Counted from the first letter of the stretch, positions 25,505 to 33,787 are shown. The stretch is 43,325 nucleotides of DNA from UBA2233 sp002347965 [NCBI: Nitrospirae bacterium UBA2233] (GCA_002347965.1 DDYN01000005.1:85317-128641), one strand, 5' to 3'. The notes: generated by a model not told the origin, from the letters alone. Made by a program: numbers and translations.

Positions 25505-26587
25505 ATGCCACCTGTAATCTATTCCCATAATACAGCAATCCGGGGGCGTTGGGAATTTCGCGCTTTCCCCATTTTGCTGGGCTTGGTGGTGGCGCTTGTA
25601 CTCGCCATGCCGTCTAAAGCCTTGGCCTTCGGCCCGCTGACCCATATTGCTGCCGGACTTCCAATCCTGCAAGACGCGTTGCAGGGGGTTTTCCCGGCCT
25701 GGGTAGGGCAGGCTTTGGGCTCCTGGCCGCTTGCGTACCTCTACGGCCTTTTGGGGCCGGACATCACGATCGCCAGGAACCTTGCCGACTTTCACTCCCA
25801 CTGCCACAACTGGCGCGTCGGGAAAGAAATGCTCGCCAAGTCGTCCTCCTCAAAAGAGCGGGCGTTCGCGCTCGGGTACCTTAGCCATCTAGCGCACGAT
25901 ACCTACGCCCACAACCTGTTTTTGCCAAAAAAAATCCTCTTCGGAACGCCACGCTACCTAAGCAGGCACATTCTGGCCGAGTTCATGCTGGACAGTCGAT
26001 TCTCGAATTTCTCTTATCTACTGGAAAGCCTGCACGAGACGCTCAAAGACAAGGACCTTGACCGTTTGCTTACAGAAACGGTTACACCGGTCGTGTTCTC
26101 GTTCCGCACGAACAAGTTTTTCTTCCGCCGCCTTTTGGCCCTCAGGCAAGCAGGAAAGCTGGATGCGCGCTTGCAGCGACTGTCCGGGCGTCATCCCACT
26201 TTTTTTACGGAAGAGGAACTCAAGCAGGTGCTCGAGGCTTCCTACGTCCTGGTTCGTGGCATGCTGAGTGACCCAGCCTCTTCCCCTTTGTTCCTCCTGG
26301 ACCCTACAGGGGTCGAGAATCTAAAGCTGGTTCGGTTCTTCCGGCGGCAAATTGCCCACGATTCCCCTATCGCCTCTCCAGGCTTGAAGCTAACCTTAAA
26401 GCAAGAGGTTTACGAGCTAATCAAGGCAAACAACCGGCCTTTTATTACCCTACTTGAAGAGAGGAAGGAGAGGTTTGGGCCGCTAAATGGACGATTTCAT
26501 CCACGATCTGAACTGCCATCGCTTCTTTTGACATGTGGTCCAGTACCTTCGGCTCGCCCGTTTTCAGAAGAATTACTCCGGCATTAA
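25505..26587 (+). CDS. Predicted secreted zinc-dependent phospholipase C-like protein
   Basis: This 360-residue protein has a signal/anchor segment (about 21-42, ending SKALA), then FGPLTHIAAG, PDITIARNLADFHSHCH and AFALGYLSHLAHDTYAHNLF. These His/Asp clusters match the zinc-dependent phospholipase C family (PF00882 type). The substrate is unknown. The ATG at 25505 lacks a clear ribosome site; TTG 25496 is also in frame. The last 35 or so codons lie antisense inside the end of coaBC (143-base overlap) and look like read-through past the natural end of the domain. Confidence 0.72.
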   Translation: MPPVIYSHNTAIRGRWEFRAFPILLGLVVALVLAMPSKALAFGPLTHIAAGLPILQDALQGVFPAWVGQALGSWPLAYLYGLLGPDITIARNLADFHSHCHNWRVGKEMLAKSSSSKERAFALGYLSHLAHDTYAHNLFLPKKILFGTPRYLSRHILAEFMLDSRFSNFSYLLESLHETLKDKDLDRLLTETVTPVVFSFRTNKFFFRRLLALRQAGKLDARLQRLSGRHPTFFTEEELKQVLEASYVLVRGMLSDPASSPLFLLDPTGVENLKLVRFFRRQIAHDSPIASPGLKLTLKQEVYELIKANNRPFITLLEERKERFGPLNGRFHPRSELPSLLLTCGPVPSARPFSEELLRH

Positions 26588-27680
26588 AGGCCGAGCCAAA
26601 ACCTGCGGTTTTCTTCGAAACATCGTTGGCAACGATCATATCTAGGCTTTTTTCTTCCAGTTTGCGCTTGGCGGTTTCGATAGCACGGTCTCCGTCGGTT
26701 TCCGCGGCAAAACCCACAAAGAGCTGGTTCGGAAGCTTCGAGGCCGCCAACGTCTTGAGGATGTCGGGGTTTGGCTCTAAAAGCAGCGTCAAAGGGATGT
26801 CAGCCTTTCTGAATTTGTACGGAACCACCCTAGACGGCCTAAAATCGGCGACGGCCGCGTTCATGATGAGAATCGTAGCCTCGGAAAGCAGCCCTTGGAG
26901 TGCCTCTAGCATCTCCAGGGCGGAGGTGACCCGCTCAAGCCGGATTTCCTTTGGAACGGGATGATCGGAGGGGCCCAACACGAGCGTGACATCCGCTCCC
27001 CTGTACCAGCATTCCTTGGCCAGCGCGATCCCCATCCTGCCGCTAGAGGGGTTGGATAGAAACCGGACGGCGTCGATATGCTCCCTCGTCGGCCCTGCCG
27101 TCACGACCACGCGCCGGCCCTCGAGGCCTTTTGGCGCAAGCAAGCGCTCCACGGCATAGAGGATCTCATCCAGCGGGGCGAGCCTTCCTGCCCCGTTGGT
27201 CTTGCAAGCCAATTCTCCTACGTCCGGGCCTACAACGTAGACCCCGTACCCTTTGATCTTATCGATGTTTTGCCGGGTTGACGGATGTTCCCACATCGCG
27301 GTATTCATGGCAGGGCAGACGATCACCCTTCTGGGGTCCGAGGCAAGAAGGACATCGAGCAGGACGTTGTCGGCAATGCCCTGGGCCATCTTGGCGAGCG
27401 TGTTTGCCGTGGCCGGAGCCACCAAAATACCGTCCACGCTCTGAGCACGCTCGATATGCCCGATCTGGGCGTGCTCAAGCTTTTGCGAGCACAAGACGGG
27501 GTTCCCCGAGAGCGTCTCCAAAACGAGCGGGGTGACGAACTCCAGTGCCCTAGAGGTGGCCACGGGAAACACTCCGACCCCCTCTTTGGTCAGCATCCGG
27601 ACAAGCTCGGGCACCTTGTAGGCGGCAATCCCGCCGGTTATGCCGAGTGTCAGGCGCTTTCCTTGAAAACGAGGGTTCAT
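26445..27680 (-). CDS. coaBC: Bifunctional phosphopantothenoylcysteine decarboxylase/phosphopantothenate-cysteine ligase
   Basis: This 411-residue protein makes 4'-phosphopantetheine for coenzyme A. The CoaC half has LGITGGIAAYKVPELVR, the APATANTLAK flavin region and PAMNTAMWEHP. The CoaB half has VTAGPTREHIDAVRFLSNPS, SGRMG and MNAAVADFRP. The ATG at 27680 overlaps the stop of the metallo-beta-lactamase gene as ATGA. An open frame continues 78 codons upstream, but that part is the other gene read out of frame and shows no family similarity. The 3' end is overlapped by the convergent PLC-like frame. Confidence 0.96.
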   Translation of the reverse strand: MNPRFQGKRLTLGITGGIAAYKVPELVRMLTKEGVGVFPVATSRALEFVTPLVLETLSGNPVLCSQKLEHAQIGHIERAQSVDGILVAPATANTLAKMAQGIADNVLLDVLLASDPRRVIVCPAMNTAMWEHPSTRQNIDKIKGYGVYVVGPDVGELACKTNGAGRLAPLDEILYAVERLLAPKGLEGRRVVVTAGPTREHIDAVRFLSNPSSGRMGIALAKECWYRGADVTLVLGPSDHPVPKEIRLERVTSALEMLEALQGLLSEATILIMNAAVADFRPSRVVPYKFRKADIPLTLLLEPNPDILKTLAASKLPNQLFVGFAAETDGDRAIETAKRKLEEKSLDMIVANDVSKKTAGFGSAFNAGVILLKTGEPKVLDHMSKEAMAVQIVDEIVHLAAQTSPSSLQVG

Positions 27681-28342
27681 GGGGCGGGCGGAAGCCCAAC
27701 GAGAAACGGGTTGGTACGCTTTTCTTGCCCGATTGTCGTCTTGGGACCATGTCCGGGGAACACTACCGTTTCTTCGGGCAAGACAAGGAGTTTTTTTTGG
27801 ATGGAATCGATCAACGTGGCGTAATCGCCCCCCGGCAAGTCCGTCCTCCCGATCGAGCCTTGAAACAAGACATCCCCCGAAATCAGCCAGCTGAGCGCGG
27901 GAACCCAAAAACAAACCTCGCCGGCTGTATGACCCGGAGTGTGCAGGACGTTTATCGAAAGCTCGATCAAATTTAGCGTTTCCCCACCCTTGAGCGCGTT
28001 ATCCGGCGGTGGGCCGTTCTTTGCCTTCAACCCAAACATGAGGCCTTGCATGGCAAGTCCAAGAACCATCGAGGACTCGAGCTCGTGGTAATACACCGGC
28101 GCCTTCGTTCTTTCCTTGATGTCAGCCAAGCCGACGGCGTGATCGATATGGCCGTGGGTCAAAAGGATCGCCTCGAGCGTAAACCCTTCGCGCTCTATGG
28201 CCCGTTGAACTCTGTCAATCTCGTCTCCGGGGTCGACAATAATCGCCCTTTTGGTCGTTTGCGACCCGATAACATAGCAGTTTTCGACAAACGGGCCTGT
28301 TTCAAACCGGATCATCCGGTACTGCGCTTTCTTTTCTATCAT
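27677..28342 (-). CDS. Metallo-beta-lactamase-fold hydrolase (glyoxalase II-like)
   Basis: This 221-residue protein has the di-metal site LTHGHIDHAVG, then HTPGHTAG, SGDVLF with bridging Asp, and PGHGPKTTIGQE. The layout (NCYVIG...VDPGDE) matches the short glyoxalase II-like group, whose substrates vary (S-acyl-glutathione or other thioesters). A start at 28315 (MIRFETGPFVENCYV) is possible. It is coupled to coaBC, which may only reflect co-transcription. Confidence 0.9.
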   Translation of the reverse strand: MIEKKAQYRMIRFETGPFVENCYVIGSQTTKRAIIVDPGDEIDRVQRAIEREGFTLEAILLTHGHIDHAVGLADIKERTKAPVYYHELESSMVLGLAMQGLMFGLKAKNGPPPDNALKGGETLNLIELSINVLHTPGHTAGEVCFWVPALSWLISGDVLFQGSIGRTDLPGGDYATLIDSIQKKLLVLPEETVVFPGHGPKTTIGQEKRTNPFLVGLPPAP

Positions 28343-28471
28343 GCGCGCTGACGTACCCTTTTTGGTTTACCCTGCCGGGCTGCTTGTTCCCTAGAACTTA
28401 AAGGTTTGCTATTGTAAGCATACAACGAAAACGCAAAGAAGGGCAATCTGCCCAACCCAAAAGGAGTGCCG

Positions 28472-28948
28472 ATGAACCTCGTAGCCGGACAAAGGGCACC
28501 GGCCTTTGCACTTGTAGGGGTCGATAAAGCCGGAAAAGAAGGAGAGTTTCGCCTCGAAGAGTTTTCTGGAGGCGGCGGGTTAGTCGTGTATTTCTACCCC
28601 AAGGATGGTACACCAGGCTGCACAAACGAAGCGATCGCCTTTAGGGATCGCTTCGAGGAATTCGCGAGGCTTGGCATCCAAATTATCGGCATTAGCCCAG
28701 ACTCTGCGGAATCCCACGCGCGCTTCCAAAAGAAATACGGCCTGCCATTCCCTTTGTTATCCGACCCGGATAAAGAGGCCGCTCGGGCCTGGGGGGCCTT
28801 CGGCGAAAAGAAACGCTTCGGAAAGGTATCGGAGGGTATAATCCGCTCGAGCTTCCTTTTAGGCCCGGACGGGATCGTTCTAAAGGTTTGGCGCAACGTC
28901 AAGGTCGAGGGCCACATCGAACAGATCCTTCAAGCGGTCCAGGGATGA
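28472..28948 (+). CDS. bcp: Peroxiredoxin, Bcp/PrxQ family
   Basis: This 158-residue thiol peroxidase reduces hydroperoxides. The peroxidatic Cys is in YFYPKDGTPGCTNEA. A second Cys five residues later (the resolving Cys in many PrxQ) is absent, because the segment reads GCTNEAIAF, so it is a 1-Cys or atypical member. I chose the ATG at 28472 because AAAAGGAG precedes it; GTG 28466 overlaps that site. Its stop overlaps the start of nth (ATGA). Confidence 0.94.
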   Translation: MNLVAGQRAPAFALVGVDKAGKEGEFRLEEFSGGGGLVVYFYPKDGTPGCTNEAIAFRDRFEEFARLGIQIIGISPDSAESHARFQKKYGLPFPLLSDPDKEAARAWGAFGEKKRFGKVSEGIIRSSFLLGPDGIVLKVWRNVKVEGHIEQILQAVQG

Positions 28949-29598
28949 CAGACTCCAGAATCCAGCACATCCTTGAGGCTTTAAAAGGACTCTATCCTAA
29001 CCCGCAGTTTGAGCTTACCCATGGCTCACCGTACGAGCTGTTGATCAAGGCGATCCTTGCAGCACAAGCCCCGGACAAGAAGGTCAACGAGATCACCCCC
29101 AAACTCTTGGCAAGCTTCCCCACGCCCGAAGCGTTGGCCTTGGCGGACCTTTCCGAGATCGAGGAGAAAATCAAGGAGATTAATTTCTACAAGCGCAAAG
29201 CCATAGCCATCAAAGAGGCGTCGAGTGACCTCGTTGCACGATTCCACGGGCAGGTTCCGGAGGCGCTCGAGGCGCTAGTAACCCTCCGCGGGGTCGGGCG
29301 AAAAACGGCCAACCTGGTACGCGTAGGGGCATTTGGCTTGCCGGGCATCGTGGTTGACCGCCATTTTGAGCGGGTGGCAACACGGCTTGGGCTTACGACG
29401 GCCAAAGACCCCGAGCGGATCGAGCGCGAACTCGAAGCAATGGTGCCAAAAGAAGAGCAAGCCCGCTTTTCTCTCCTTTTGATCAACCACGGGAAAACGC
29501 TCTGCAAGGCTAAGGACCCGAAATGCCGGACATGCCCCCTTGAGCCGGCGTGCCCCTTTCCTAAGGCCCGATCTTATGGGGAGACGCCCCTCTGCTAG
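28945..29598 (+). CDS. nth: Endonuclease III
   Basis: This 217-residue DNA glycosylase/AP lyase removes oxidised pyrimidines. It shows the helix-hairpin-helix LRGVGRKTANLVRVGAFG with the catalytic Lys, the catalytic Asp in GIVVDRHFERV, and the Fe-S pattern C-x6-C-x2-C-x5-C in CKAKDPKCRTCPLEPAC. The ATG at 28945 overlaps the bcp stop. The AQAPD segment replaces the more usual AQATD. Pairing with bcp gives a small oxidative-damage operon. Confidence 0.95.
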   Translation: MTDSRIQHILEALKGLYPNPQFELTHGSPYELLIKAILAAQAPDKKVNEITPKLLASFPTPEALALADLSEIEEKIKEINFYKRKAIAIKEASSDLVARFHGQVPEALEALVTLRGVGRKTANLVRVGAFGLPGIVVDRHFERVATRLGLTTAKDPERIERELEAMVPKEEQARFSLLLINHGKTLCKAKDPKCRTCPLEPACPFPKARSYGETPLC

Positions 29599-29599
29599 C

Positions 29600-29622
29600 T
29601 TTAGTACAGCCGTTCTACTAAA
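29600..29622. repeat. AT-rich inverted repeat after nth
   Basis: TTTAGTA and TACTAAA form a 7-bp stem with a 9-base loop two bases after the nth stop. It could be a weak terminator for the bcp-nth pair; no T-tract follows. Confidence 0.25.
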
Positions 29623-29656
29623 ACCTACCCCGACCCCCCCAATGCCGGTTTTGGCG

Positions 29657-30940
29657 TTATCCCTGCCTTACGCCGGCCGTTTTTTGCCCTAGCGTTGCTC
29701 CTTCTTTGTGGACCAGGAAAGCTTCGTCCCCCGAAACCGCCCTAAGGGCCTGATCGAGCGTGGTGTAGGTTTGAACCCTATCCATCATTATCCCGGCATT
29801 GAGGAACTCCTTGGCTAAGCGGGGCCCAATCCCGACGATTAAGGTCTGCGCCCCCAAAAGCTTAAGCGAATCTACGAGCTCTAGTATCCTCCGGGCAAGA
29901 CCGCATTCATCGAGCGTAAGCCCCGTCAAATCTAAAATAACGAAACGGGCCTTTTTTTGTGAGGTCTCCGTAAGCAAGCGCTCGTTAAGCTCTTCGAAAC
30001 GGAAACCATCGAACCTCCCGATCATGGGCAATAGGAGCGTCCTTCCCCACACAGGAAGGATGGGGGTCGATAGGGCCTCGATCGTACGCCTTTGTTCTTC
30101 GGTGAGCTGCCTTAAGGCATCCCTTGTCCTTTCTAGTTCGTCGCGCTCTTTTATCCTTTGGGCGATATCCTTAAGCTCGGTGATGTCCTTAAAGTAATGG
30201 ATGACGCACGGCTCATTTTTCACCGGATGCCGCGCCAGACCGTGGTGCAAAAGCACGTTGACGAGCTTTCCTTCCTTGGATTTCAGCACGGTGTCGTGCC
30301 CTTTACAGGTTCCATCCCCTTTGTCGATGATCTCTTGAATCCAGCGTTTGTGGTCTTCGATGCCTTCTTTAGGGATGAGTTCATCAAGGCTCTTAGGGAG
30401 GGTTGGGTTGTAGCCTAAAATCCCACAGGCCGCCCTATTGGCCATGACGATGTTACCGGCAACATCCGATGTCACCACCCCGTCTACGCTAAGGTCCAAG
30501 ATTGACTCAAGGAAGGCCTGATTGGCCCGCGCCGACTCCGATTGGGCCGATTCATCGTGAATCTGGGCAACGGCATACTTAAGCTTTTTTAGGTTACCCA
30601 CCAAACGCTCGCACCCTCTAAGGGGTAGGATCGTCCCTTCAAGCGCATCATAGGCCATGATGAACATCATGGTGCTCACTTTGGCCCTCAGGTGGCGTTT
30701 TACCATCTCGTTGGCTAAAGACCCGATGTTTGGGTTTTCCGATTGAGCCAAAAAGGCAAGAAGGGCTTCCAGCTTCGCGATGAGTGCTTGGAATCTAGGA
30801 TGATTCCCGACGGCTTCAAGCCCCTTGACTCCGTAGAAGTCCTCAAACACCCCAAGGAAATCGGGTGTTTCGAGGATTAATGACGCGAAACGCTCCGCAA
30901 CGAAAAAAGATGAGCTTTTCTCGCTCAGTTTCGCTTCCAT
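29657..30940 (-). CDS. RsbR-like sensor: possible globin domain, PAS, coiled coil, STAS
   Basis: This 427-residue cytoplasmic protein (residue numbers from the ATG at 30946) has an N-terminal helical domain (about 10-125) containing H85-L-R-A-K-V-x4-F-I-M-A-Y. The spacing resembles the proximal-His region of globin-coupled sensors (H-x-R-x-G-V-x4-Y-x2-AY). A PAS domain follows (about 143-255, SVDGVVTSDVAGNIVMANRA), then a coiled coil (258-290) and an RsbR-type STAS domain (293-405, PVWGRTLLLPMIGRFDG; VILDLTGLTLDECG). At the usual phosphorylated Thr/Ser after the Asp there is Glu348. I chose the ATG at 30940, because AAGGAGG lies six bases before it. No RsbS/RsbT partner is near. Confidence 0.72.
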   Translation of the reverse strand: MEAKLSEKSSSFFVAERFASLILETPDFLGVFEDFYGVKGLEAVGNHPRFQALIAKLEALLAFLAQSENPNIGSLANEMVKRHLRAKVSTMMFIMAYDALEGTILPLRGCERLVGNLKKLKYAVAQIHDESAQSESARANQAFLESILDLSVDGVVTSDVAGNIVMANRAACGILGYNPTLPKSLDELIPKEGIEDHKRWIQEIIDKGDGTCKGHDTVLKSKEGKLVNVLLHHGLARHPVKNEPCVIHYFKDITELKDIAQRIKERDELERTRDALRQLTEEQRRTIEALSTPILPVWGRTLLLPMIGRFDGFRFEELNERLLTETSQKKARFVILDLTGLTLDECGLARRILELVDSLKLLGAQTLIVGIGPRLAKEFLNAGIMMDRVQTYTTLDQALRAVSGDEAFLVHKEGATLGQKTAGVRQG

Positions 30941-31118
30941 GGTCATCCTCCTTGTGACGCTTAACGGATAAGGAGACTGTTGGCACTACCAAAGTCATCT
31001 TACCAACCACCGATCCGGTAGCGTCAAGCAACCCATCAAGAAAGGCGTTAAAATCAACCTAAAACGTTCGAAGCGCCTAAGCGCGTAAAAAATAACGACC
31101 CTCCCCCTATTTTTAGCG

Positions 31119-31148
31119 TTGGACAAAGGCTACGTGGGATTGTAGAGT
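31119..31148 (+). promoter_or_regulatory. Candidate promoter for the MFS gene
   Basis: TTGGAC (31119-31124) is followed after 18 bases by TAGAGT (31143-31148). The predicted start near 31155 makes the ATG at 31156 almost leaderless and favours the GTG at 31174, which is preceded by GGAGG. Confidence 0.4.
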
Positions 31149-31173
31149 ATTAAGGATGAATTTGGAGGTTTAT

Positions 31174-32364
31174 GTGAAACACAAGGCCCTACCCAAAAGC
31201 GCTCCACTCACGGCTAAAGAGGCCCGCGCCGTCGCCGCCATCAGCCTTACGATGGCGCTTAGGATGCTCGGGATTTTTTTGATCCTGCCGATCTTCAGCG
31301 CACACGCGCTCGCTTACCCCGGAGCGACGATGGCCAAGGTTGGCCTTGCATTCGGGGTTTACCCGCTCATGCAGGCGTTGTTCCAGCTGCCCTTCGGCAT
31401 GCTGAGCGATAAAAAAGGCCGGAGGTTCGCGCTATCTTTGGGTCTGGCATGCTTTGGGGTGGGAAGCATCCTCTGCGGGCTGGCTCAAGGAATTCACGGT
31501 CTCATCCTGGCCAGGGCGCTCCAGGGAACGGGGGCCGTCGGGGCGGTCGCGCTCGCGGCCATCGGGGACGTCACCCGCCCTGAGGTCCGTGCCCAGGCAT
31601 TCACGATCACGGGCATGGCGATCGGCGTGGCCTTCATGCTGGGCGTTCTGGCCGGCCCGATGCTTGCTCCGACCTTGGGCCTCAAGGGCCTTTTTTTTCT
31701 CTTGGCCGGACTTAGCGCGATCGGAGAGCTTTTCGTCGCCAGGTATTTCCCCAGCATTCCGCCTTCTCCAAGACACGTAGAACAGCCTTCGGCTTCCTCT
31801 TGGAACAGGCAGGAATTCTTAAGGGTTTACTTGGCCAACTTCGTGCTCGCGCTCACGCTCAACGCGCTCTTTTTCCTGCTCCCCTTGGAATTCACAAGCC
31901 TTGGCATCTCGAAGGCCGGGCTTGCTAAGGCCTACCTGATGATGCTCCTCCCCGCGGGCATTCTGGCCTTCCCCTTCGTGCGCCGTGCCGAGCGGCTAGG
32001 AAGTCTCAAGCTGGCCGCGTGGACAGGGTTCGCACTCGTCATTCTAGGGTTTTTGGGGGATATGGCTCAAAGCTTGCGTCCCGAGGCTTGGATACTGCTT
32101 TTGTTTAGCGGCGTTTTCTTTTTTGGCTATACGATCGAGCAAGCTCTTCTTCCCGCATTTTTGACGCAAAACCTAGAGCCGAAGAACAGAGGGCGAATCA
32201 CGGGAGTTTACAACCTATGCGCGTTCCTTGGCTCTGCCTTTGGAGGCATTCTATCCGGGCTTTTGTACCCTAAAGGAGCATTCTTGCCGTTCCTTGCAGG
32301 CACCTTGGCGCTTGCCTTAATGGGCGTGTTCGGGCTGCCCATGCCAGAACAAGAGAGCGAATAA
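31174..32364 (+). CDS. Major facilitator superfamily transporter
   Basis: This transporter of about 396 residues has twelve predicted membrane segments and the motif A GMLSDKKGRR in the loop between helices 2 and 3, as in drug/proton antiporters of the YajR/TetA-like group. Other markers are LILARALQGTGAVGAVALAA in helix 4 and NRGRITGVYNLCAFLGSAFG in the second half. The substrate is unknown. I prefer GTG 31174 because GGAGG lies five bases upstream; ATG 31156 in the same frame is the alternative. It is divergent from the sensor gene and ends at a strong hairpin. Confidence 0.9.
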   Translation: MKHKALPKSAPLTAKEARAVAAISLTMALRMLGIFLILPIFSAHALAYPGATMAKVGLAFGVYPLMQALFQLPFGMLSDKKGRRFALSLGLACFGVGSILCGLAQGIHGLILARALQGTGAVGAVALAAIGDVTRPEVRAQAFTITGMAIGVAFMLGVLAGPMLAPTLGLKGLFFLLAGLSAIGELFVARYFPSIPPSPRHVEQPSASSWNRQEFLRVYLANFVLALTLNALFFLLPLEFTSLGISKAGLAKAYLMMLLPAGILAFPFVRRAERLGSLKLAAWTGFALVILGFLGDMAQSLRPEAWILLLFSGVFFFGYTIEQALLPAFLTQNLEPKNRGRITGVYNLCAFLGSAFGGILSGLLYPKGAFLPFLAGTLALALMGVFGLPMPEQESE

Positions 32365-32393
32365 GCACGCGGGCGGAACATCGCCCGCGTGCT
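32364..32393. terminator. Bidirectional hairpin between MFS and octaheme cytochrome genes
   Basis: AGCACGCGGGCG-GAACAT-CGCCCGCGTGCT is a perfect 12-bp stem with a 6-base loop, placed between two convergent stop codons. There is no T-tract on either side, but the stem is the strongest in the window and probably separates the two transcripts. Confidence 0.65.
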
Positions 32394-32407
32394 CGGGAAA
32401 CAAGGCG

Positions 32408-33742
32408 TCAGCGCTTCAAGTTTTGCAACGACCCAAGCAGGACACCCAACGGCCCAGCCGCAGCCGGGGGAACGGTCGTCGGGGTTACCAGTTTCGCCCG
32501 GCTCCGCATCTCATCTGCCATCGAGCGGATATCGGTCAGGTCTCGGACCATCTCCGACCAGCCGTACCATAGCGCGTAGTCGGGGTTTGCATGGAACGTA
32601 CCCTGAAAGGCGCGCATTCTGTGCTCTAAGTGCATCACGAACAGCCGCTGCTCGATGGGTGTGGGCGCATCATGGAACGTGAGCAGGTCCGGGAATGGAT
32701 AGGCATAGCTCTCCGGCTTTTGAAGGAGGCCGTCTTGGTAAAGCCCTGCGATAACCTGAACTGCCTGGGCCAACAGCCGGTCCGCTTCTCGGATCATGTC
32801 ATCGCCCTTACCAAGCTCTCCCCTGGCGAAGTTTTCTGAGTGGCACTCCGAGCAGACTTGAACCATCTTTTCGCGTTCTTTCTGGAAACTCTCCTCATCC
32901 AGCCTGGCCACGTCGGCCGCCTTGACGACGTCCAGCCTGGCCGTTGGGTTTCCTTGAGGGTCAAGAACGCCTAGGGCCTGAAGAATTGTCGTCTGGTCGG
33001 CGGCCCACTGCGGGTCTTCGGGCAACGGCAAGCGCACGGCCAAAAACCCCCAGGCCGTCCTGACTTCGTGGTTGCCTTGTTGCATATGGCATGTTTGGCA
33101 TTTTGGCGCCGCAGCGGTCGCGGGGAGAACGCCTTGACGTTTGAGCATGTAACGCACGCCGTGCTTCGAGCCCGAATACATCTCCCACTGGGGATGGTCA
33201 AACCCCATATGGCAGGTTTGACAGGATTCCGGCTCCTGGGCTTCGGCCTTGGAGAACGTATGACGAGTATGGCAGGCATCGCAGCTCGCCACGCCGAAGA
33301 CCTGGCCGTCTTGTTTCAGCTGCGCGATCTCCTGCTCGGATTTAAGCCCCAATTTGTGGCATCCTCCGCAGCCTTTTTGCCCTTCGATTAACGCCATCGG
33401 CTGCCAATGAATCGTGGGCATCGCGTTGATTGAGGCCCACGCGAAGGCATGCTTTCCCTTGCTGAACTGCTCGACCTGCGTTGGATGGCAGGCTTGGCAC
33501 GTCGCAGGCGTGGGAATCTTGACGTTGGCCACGTCCTGGGGGCCCGTATGCTCGCTTCCATGACAGGTGGAACAGTCAAGCCCCATAGATGCGTGCTTGC
33601 TCAGACGAAAGTCTGAAACAATATTCGGCGTTTCGTCGGTGTGGCAAGAAATACATGCCGAATCCTTCGCAAAGGCCAAGTTCGCGGGAATGTTCAGTAA
33701 AAAAAAGCACACCAGGAACGATCTCCACCTGATTCTTCTCAT
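32408..33742 (-). CDS. hao: Octaheme c-type cytochrome, hydroxylamine oxidoreductase family
   Basis: This 444-residue protein has a signal peptide (RRIRWRSFLVCFFLLNIPAN, cleavage near residue 25) and eight CxxCH sites at about 30, 57, 82, 125, 154, 174, 215 and 297. The sixth is followed by CHMGFDHPQWEMYSGSKHG, a pattern I associate with HAO-type enzymes. The C-terminal domain holds HANPDYALWYGWSEM. Family members oxidise hydroxylamine or hydrazine, or reduce nitrite/NO; the direction depends on a Tyr cross-link that I cannot assign without alignment. The ATG at 33742 follows AAGGAGG; the frame stays open upstream but without support. It is divergent from a CRP/FNR regulator, with no quinone or tetraheme partner gene nearby. 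Confidence 0.85.
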   Translation of the reverse strand: MRRIRWRSFLVCFFLLNIPANLAFAKDSACISCHTDETPNIVSDFRLSKHASMGLDCSTCHGSEHTGPQDVANVKIPTPATCQACHPTQVEQFSKGKHAFAWASINAMPTIHWQPMALIEGQKGCGGCHKLGLKSEQEIAQLKQDGQVFGVASCDACHTRHTFSKAEAQEPESCQTCHMGFDHPQWEMYSGSKHGVRYMLKRQGVLPATAAAPKCQTCHMQQGNHEVRTAWGFLAVRLPLPEDPQWAADQTTILQALGVLDPQGNPTARLDVVKAADVARLDEESFQKEREKMVQVCSECHSENFARGELGKGDDMIREADRLLAQAVQVIAGLYQDGLLQKPESYAYPFPDLLTFHDAPTPIEQRLFVMHLEHRMRAFQGTFHANPDYALWYGWSEMVRDLTDIRSMADEMRSRAKLVTPTTVPPAAAGPLGVLLGSLQNLKR

Positions 33743-33787
33743 TGGCATCCCTCCTTGATTGTAGGCTAGGATAAAGAACGCAGGCTT

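Noticed and set aside
27285-27824. 179-codon plus-strand open frame
   Set aside because: It is antisense to coaBC and the metallo-beta-lactamase gene, with no recognisable motif.
27681-27914. N-terminal extension of coaBC
   Set aside because: The extra 78 codons are the neighbouring hydrolase gene read out of frame; the ATG at 27680 starts the conserved protein.
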